Assembly (NCBI GenBank): GCA_964540815.1
Contig: CAZIOH010000142.1
Span: 1 to 10,868, forward strand
Reading direction: 5' to 3'
DNA length: 10,868 bases
From: CAZIOH01 sp964540815
GTDB taxonomy: Bacteria; Myxococcota_A; Polyangia; Fen-1088
Within the stretch, counting starts at the first letter, position 1. Every line of letters starts with the position of its first letter. Made by a program: the position numbers and the translations under genes. Below, piece after piece: positions 7,350 through 10,868 of this stretch. Below the pieces are notes generated by a model that worked only from the letters and a program-made list of their open reading frames with translations, was not told the DNA's origin and ran no database searches.

Positions 7350-7769
7350 CGATAGCCCGGGCAGAAGCTCCTTCCATGGTCGGTCCGCTCAAGTGCGGCG
7401 TGGGCGCGTCGAAGGCGGACCTGGTCGTCTGGAGGTATCGGTCCTGGGTGATGACGGACGCCGACCTCGAGGACGTCTGCAACAGGGGTGATCGAAATGA
7501 GGTGACGCAACCGCCGAACGAGGCGGCGCTCGCGACGCCCAGCGACGAAAGGAGAGGGACCGCGGATGGACGTAACCAACCACTTCGACGGTTGCCTCGC
7601 GCCGTTGGGTCGTTTGTCTTGACGTGATCGAAATCCTTGGCATCGTGTCGGGGCGCGAAACGCGGCCCGAGGTGACGGATGGAGCGCCCGCGGGTGCTCG
7701 GCGTCTTCGCAGGACGAGCGGACGCGTCTGGAGCCGGAGGTTCTGTTCATCCGGTAAGGCACACACGTG

Positions 7770-7775
7770 AGGAGG
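7770..7775 (+). promoter_or_regulatory. Ribosome binding site of the lipoprotein gene
   Basis: AGGAGG, 6 bases before ATG 7782. It decides the start in favour of ATG 7782 over the in-frame GTG at 7767, which overlaps this site. Confidence 0.8.
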
Positions 7776-7781
7776 CGGACG

Positions 7782-9248
7782 ATGGTAAGAACACAGTGGC
7801 AGCACGCGTGGTTTCTGGCGGTGGTGGTAACGATGGCGGGAGGCCTGATGGCCTGCGATCAGTCCCAGAAGAGCCCTTCGGCCGCCGCGGCAGGCGACGC
7901 CCAGACGGGCAAGCTGGTGGTCGCCCTGAGCGCGTCGAGCGCGACGGGCACGGTCTATCGACTCGACGGCGCAACGTTCTTGATCACCGGGAACTCGACG
8001 TCGTTCTCGGCGCTCCTCACCGGCAGCAGCTCGCCCCTCGAGCGCGACCTCCCTCCGGGCAGTTACAACATCCAGCTGCTCAGCGGCTACACGCTCGACC
8101 AGGTCGCCGCCGATGGAACGGTCACGGCGGTGCCCTCCACGTTGGTCTCGCAGAGCTCCCTTCCCTTCGGCATCCGAAGCCAGCACGTCACGGCCGTGAG
8201 CTTCCAGTTCCAGGTCGGAGACGCGGTGGTGACCACTGGAGACGGCACCGTCAGCGTCGGGATCACGGTGGACGACGGGCTCATCGACGACTTCGAGGAT
8301 GGCGATGGGTTCATCGCGAACCTGGCTGGGCGTCAGGGGGCGTGGTTCACCTTCAACGACGGCACGGGCATCCAGACACCCGCGCCCGGGTCCGCGATCA
8401 GCCCCGACGTGGATCCCTACTCCACCAACTATTACCTGCACACGACCGGCAGCGGCTTCGCGACCAGCAACGGAAGCGGGGACGTCTACGGTGCCGGGGT
8501 GGGGGCCAATCTCTCGAGCCCGGCGGGAGGGACTCCGGGGCCGTACGATGCCTCCGGGTATGGCGGGATCACCTTCTCCTATCGACTGTCGACGGCGCCC
8601 TACAGTGCCCAGCTGCGCCTCAACGTCGCGACCTCCGCAACGACCCCCGTCGCCTTTGGGGGAACCTGCACGCAAGGCTGCTCCGACGACTTCGGTTACA
8701 GCGTCTCGTCGGCGTCGTACTACTGCTACTACTACCCTGGCTATCCTTATCCCTTCCCAGGGTACTTCTGCACGGTGACCGTGCCCTTCTCGCAGCTCAC
8801 GCAGGTCGGGTTTGGAACGCCAGCCACCTTCGATCCGAAGACCATCATCGCGGTCAAATGGGGGATCTCATGGCCCTTCTATACCTACCCGCCGACCCCC
8901 AACAGCTTCGATTTCAGCCTGGATGACGTGGCCTTCGTCTCGCCCGCGGCCGCCGCGGCGGCCGGGTTGTCGGGAGGCGGCCAGGGTGGATTCCCGGGTG
9001 GAACCGGCGGCGCGATCGGCGTGGGGGGCGTGTCGGGAGGGTTTGGGGGCGCAGCGGGAACCTCCGGCGCAGGGCAAACCGGCGGCAGGGGTGTCCCGGG
9101 AACCGGCGGCGCGGTTGGCTTCCCGGGAACGGGCGGCGCGGTCGTTCTCCCGGGAGTGGGCGGCGCCGGCGTCAAGGGCGGGCAGGGTGGCTCGCGCGGG
9201 ACGGCAGGTGCGCCGTCGATCGGCGAGGGAGGCGCGGCGGTTCCCTGA
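7782..9248 (+). CDS. Lipoprotein with carbohydrate-binding-like domain and Gly-rich repeat tail
   Basis: A 488-residue exported lipoprotein; specific function unknown. Seen: a signal peptide with a basic start (MVRTQWQHAW), a hydrophobic core and a lipobox LMAC with Cys 25. Residues about 35-160 form a beta-rich N-terminal domain (GKLVVALSAS..., LPPGSYNIQLLSGYTLD). Residues about 165-388 look like a galactose-binding/CIA30-type jelly-roll as in CBM modules: it opens with IDDFEDGDG (168-176) and closes with FDFSLDDVAFV (376-386), and includes VPFSQLTQVGFG. A paired-Cys TCTQGC precedes an aromatic insertion at 313-330. Residues about 395-488 are a Gly-rich tail with a 9-residue repeat. The last residues are GGAAVP. 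ATG 7782 has a perfect AGGAGG. Monocistronic: a fragment field lies upstream and a strong hairpin downstream. Binding of a polysaccharide at the cell surface is an inference from the fold signature; no catalytic domain is visible. Confidence 0.82.
   Translation: MVRTQWQHAWFLAVVVTMAGGLMACDQSQKSPSAAAAGDAQTGKLVVALSASSATGTVYRLDGATFLITGNSTSFSALLTGSSSPLERDLPPGSYNIQLLSGYTLDQVAADGTVTAVPSTLVSQSSLPFGIRSQHVTAVSFQFQVGDAVVTTGDGTVSVGITVDDGLIDDFEDGDGFIANLAGRQGAWFTFNDGTGIQTPAPGSAISPDVDPYSTNYYLHTTGSGFATSNGSGDVYGAGVGANLSSPAGGTPGPYDASGYGGITFSYRLSTAPYSAQLRLNVATSATTPVAFGGTCTQGCSDDFGYSVSSASYYCYYYPGYPYPFPGYFCTVTVPFSQLTQVGFGTPATFDPKTIIAVKWGISWPFYTYPPTPNSFDFSLDDVAFVSPAAAAAAGLSGGGQGGFPGGTGGAIGVGGVSGGFGGAAGTSGAGQTGGRGVPGTGGAVGFPGTGGAVVLPGVGGAGVKGGQGGSRGTAGAPSIGEGGAAVP
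9095..9175 (+). repeat. Three tandem 27-base repeats in the lipoprotein tail
   Basis: CCCGGG anchors recur at 9095, 9122 and 9149, exactly 27 bases apart, each followed by a variant of GAACSGGCGGCGCGGT. They encode three 9-residue units PGTGGAVGF, PGTGGAVVL and PGVGGAGVK. A related diverged unit (CCCGGG at 8993, PGGTGGAIG) lies about 100 bases upstream. The copies differ in several bases, so the array is old or under coding constraint. Confidence 0.8.
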
Positions 9249-9262
9249 GCCGAGGGGACCCG

Positions 9263-9294
9263 GACGAGGCGGGGGCCCGGTGCCCCGCCTCGTC
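9263..9294 (+). terminator. Strong perfect hairpin after the lipoprotein gene
   Basis: GACGAGGCGGGG and CCCCGCCTCGTC form a perfect 12-bp stem with an 8-base loop (GCCCGGTG), starting 15 bases after the stop at 9248. There is no T-run, so it may be a T-less high-GC terminator or a 3'-end stabiliser. It also lies downstream of the converging regulator gene. Confidence 0.7.
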
Positions 9295-9518
9295 GCGCCG
9301 GCGATGTCCCGACAACAGGCAACTGATCAGCCCGAGCCTCACCGGTCCGCGCGCGCTCCAAGGCACCACGGCGCAGGCGCGGAACATCGAGACGTCGAGG
9401 TCGGCGCGTGTCACCTTGACACTCCACCGCCGTAGGAGTCGTCACGCGTCGGGCAACGTTTCGCCGCCGGCGTCCGGGGTACCACGTCGAGAGGTGAACG
9501 GTCCGTGGCAAGCTCCCC

Positions 9519-10520
9519 TCAGCTCGCGCCCGACGCCGCGCGCGCTCCCGAGGTCGCGAAGCGGAGCCGGTAGGCGGCCGGCGTGACGCCCAGGCGTTGG
9601 GTGAAGGCGCGCCAGAGCGTGCTCGCGTCGCCGAAGCCGGTCCGCGCCGTGATGTCCTTGAGCGGCAGCGGCGTCTCCTCCAGCAGCCGCCGGGCTTCGT
9701 CCAACCGCAGGCGCCGCACCAGCTCGGCCGGCGATTCGTCGAAGTGCTCGCGGCACCAGCGGCTCAGCGTGCGTGGGCTCATACCGATCGACTTGGCGAT
9801 CCGCTCGACCGGCAGCGCTTCGTCGACGTGCTCGAGGACGAAGGCCGCCACGTCGCGCTGCCGCTCCGGCTCTTTGTGTTGCCGCTCGAGCGTCGCGCTG
9901 AACTGGGCTTGATTCCCCGAGCGCCGCAAGAACAGGACCATCCGCTTGGCGACGGCCATCGCCACCGCGTGGCCGTAGTCCTCTTCGACCAGCGCCAAGG
10001 CCAGGTCGATCCCGGTGGTGAGCCCGGCCGAGGTCCAGACGTGCCCGTCCCGCACGAAGATCCCCTCGTCGACCACCTGCGCGGCCGGGAAACGCTTCTG
10101 TAACCTCGCCAGGTGCAGCCAGTGGGTGGTGGCACGGCGCCCGTCGAGCATGCCTGCCTCGCCCAAGAGGAAGGCCCCGGTGCAGATCGACACAACCGTC
10201 GAGATCCGCCGGTGATGCCGGCGCAGCCAGGCGGCGACACGCGCCTGGCCGTCGGGCAAAGGCAACCGCGGCGACGCGCCCGCCACGATCGCGAGGTCGG
10301 GAAGCTGGCATGTGCCGGGGGGCAGGGCGCGAATCCCGCCCAGCACCAGACCGTGGCGCGTCTCGATGGCGGGTGAGAGCGGTCCCACCATCTCCATTCG
10401 GTAGGCGGCGCGTTCGAGCACGTCGTTGGCGTGTCCCAGCACCTCCCACGGGCCAGCGACGTTGAGGGCCCCCGTCCCGGGGGCGACCAGGAACCACACC
10501 CGCTTGGATGGACGCCGCAC
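9519..10520 (-). CDS. GlxA/FtrA-type transcriptional regulator (DJ-1/PfpI domain plus AraC HTH)
   Basis: Cytoplasmic DNA-binding regulator of 334 residues from GTG 10520. Order: an N-terminal DJ-1/PfpI class-I-amidotransferase-like domain (about 5-180) starting KRVWFLVAPGTGALNVAGPWEVL. The 'nucleophile elbow' Cys is in SICTGAFLLGEAGML (Cys about 113), and TSAGLTTGIDLAL (163-175) is typical of the family. The C-terminal AraC domain has two helix-turn-helix units, LPVERIAKSIGMSPRTLSRW (about 236-255) and the second with ITARTGFGDASTLWRAFTQRLGVTP in the usual signature (about 289-313). The amidase-like domain is thought to sense a ligand rather than catalyse. Frames further upstream (ATG 10604, or to 10697) would overlap the divergent GAPDH gene and add non-homologous Arg/Pro-rich residues, so GTG 10520 is chosen; its ribosome site is weak. 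Likely autoregulated through the inverted repeat just upstream; target genes unknown. Confidence 0.87.
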   Translation of the reverse strand: MRRPSKRVWFLVAPGTGALNVAGPWEVLGHANDVLERAAYRMEMVGPLSPAIETRHGLVLGGIRALPPGTCQLPDLAIVAGASPRLPLPDGQARVAAWLRRHHRRISTVVSICTGAFLLGEAGMLDGRRATTHWLHLARLQKRFPAAQVVDEGIFVRDGHVWTSAGLTTGIDLALALVEEDYGHAVAMAVAKRMVLFLRRSGNQAQFSATLERQHKEPERQRDVAAFVLEHVDEALPVERIAKSIGMSPRTLSRWCREHFDESPAELVRRLRLDEARRLLEETPLPLKDITARTGFGDASTLWRAFTQRLGVTPAAYRLRFATSGARAASGAS

Positions 10521-10537
10521 GTCACCCAGTCTGATCG

Positions 10538-10580
10538 GCGGTGGCCGAAAATGCAATGAACTTGTCCTTTGGGCCACCGC
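10538..10580. promoter_or_regulatory. Perfect 9-bp inverted repeat, candidate operator
   Basis: GCGGTGGCC at 10538-10546 is mirrored exactly by GGCCACCGC at 10572-10580, with a 25-base AT-richer spacer. Centre-to-centre distance is 34 bases, about three helical turns, so both arms could face the same side of the DNA. It fills most of the 82-base space between the divergent regulator and GAPDH starts. A binding site for the AraC-type regulator is the natural reading; AraC proteins often prefer direct repeats, so another dimeric factor is possible. Confidence 0.5.
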
Positions 10581-10602
10581 ACGAAGACCGTAACGTGGAG
10601 GC

Positions 10603-10868
10603 ATGATCAAGATCGGCATCAATGGATTCGGACGAATCGGCCGGGTTGCCTTCCGCGCGGCCCTGGAGCGCGACGACGTCGAGATCGTGGCGGTCAACGA
10701 TCTCCTCGAGCTTCCGCACCTGGCCTACTTGCTCAAGCACGACTCCGTCCATGGCAAGCTCCGGCAGGAGGTGATGACCGACGGCGGGGCCTTGATGGTC
10801 GCCGGACGCCGGGTCCGTGCGACCGCGGTGAAAGATCCGGCGACCTCGGCCTGGCACGAGGTGGGCGC
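10603..10868 (+). CDS. gap: Glyceraldehyde-3-phosphate dehydrogenase, type I (N-terminal part)
   Basis: The first 88 residues of GAPDH, running off the window. The enzyme oxidatively phosphorylates glyceraldehyde-3-phosphate in glycolysis, in the cytoplasm. Seen: the NAD-binding start MIKIGINGFGRIGR (1-14) with the GxGxxG turn, VND (31-33) whose Asp 33 usually selects NAD over NADP, and the conserved HLAYLLKHDSVHGKL. The catalytic Cys lies outside. A GGAGG (10597-10601) is only 1 base before the ATG, unusually close. The start is nevertheless fixed by homology. It is divergent from the GlxA-type regulator and may share its control region. No other glycolytic gene is visible; pgk would be expected downstream. 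Confidence 0.95.
   Translation, partial: MIKIGINGFGRIGRVAFRAALERDDVEIVAVNDLLELPHLAYLLKHDSVHGKLRQEVMTDGGALMVAGRRVRATAVKDPATSAWHEVG

Larger units (their letters stand above)
6604..7781. other. Region without intact genes; field of gene fragments
   Basis: About 1.2 kb with no complete gene. The long open frames here are compositional shadows of high-GC DNA. Three short stretches read as conserved parts of unrelated proteins (a sigma-54 activator, glyoxalase II and CheB; listed separately), each truncated. A fourth, leader-like peptide lies near 7507-7560 on the minus strand. The segment 6630-6940 shows nothing recognisable. The promoter of the lipoprotein gene at 7782 must lie near the right end; TTGACG at 7619-7624 is a possible -35 but has no convincing -10. 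Confidence 0.6.

Noticed and set aside
6983..7627. A 214-codon plus-strand frame beginning with the activator motif
   Set aside because: Only the first 30 or so residues resemble a sigma-54 activator; the remainder is antisense to the CheB and glyoxalase remnants and lacks any domain.
7389..8675. A 428-codon minus-strand frame across the lipoprotein gene
   Set aside because: Composition and lack of motifs mark it as antisense shadow; the plus strand has signal peptide, lipobox and ribosome site.
9095..9175. CRISPR-like or intergenic repeat array
   Set aside because: The 27-base units are directly adjacent, without spacers, and encode in-frame 9-residue repeats of a Gly-rich tail.
9442..10497. 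A 351-codon minus-strand frame in the regulator region
   Set aside because: Alternative frame of the GlxA-type regulator with Arg/Ala/Gly-rich composition; the AraC and DJ-1 motifs are in the neighbouring frame.

Overview
The window is very GC-rich DNA from a bacterium that I would place, by inference, in the Myxococcota (Polyangia-like). The clues are two secreted proteins with long Gly/Ala/Thr-rich tracts, a lipoprotein with a DDFEDGD...LDDVAF carbohydrate-binding-like module, and a fragment of a sigma-54 activator of the kind abundant in that phylum. No CRISPR array, rRNA, tRNA, IS element or phage gene was seen.

Layout. 1-595 (-): N-terminal part of a P3A-type (proton-efflux) P-type ATPase, cut by the window edge. 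596-921: divergent intergenic region. 922-2595 (+): outer-membrane porin of the phosphate-selective O/P family. 2629-2656: hairpin between convergent genes. 2719-3489 (-): Gly-rich, probably exported protein of unknown function. 3662-4942 (+): drug-resistance-type MFS transporter. 4943-5235: convergent spacer. 5236-6603 (-): AmpG-like (PAT family) permease. 6604-7781: about 1.2 kb with no intact gene. It holds recognisable broken pieces of at least three unrelated genes: a sigma-54 activator (+), a glyoxalase II N-terminus (-) and a CheB methylesterase N-terminus (-). 7782-9248 (+): lipoprotein with a carbohydrate-binding-like domain and a Gly-rich repeat tail, followed by a strong perfect hairpin. 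9519-10520 (-): GlxA/FtrA-type regulator (DJ-1/PfpI domain plus AraC helix-turn-helix). 10603-end (+): start of type I glyceraldehyde-3-phosphate dehydrogenase, divergent from the regulator across 82 bp that carry a perfect 9-bp inverted repeat.

The genes do not form one pathway. Most are single transcription units in alternating orientation, four of them exporters, porins or pumps of the envelope, and two are surface or secreted proteins. The points most worth a second look are the gene-fragment field at 6.9-7.6 kb, the inverted repeat between the regulator and the GAPDH gene, and the unusual architecture of the 7782-9248 lipoprotein. I did not find convincing evidence of a wholly new multi-gene system.
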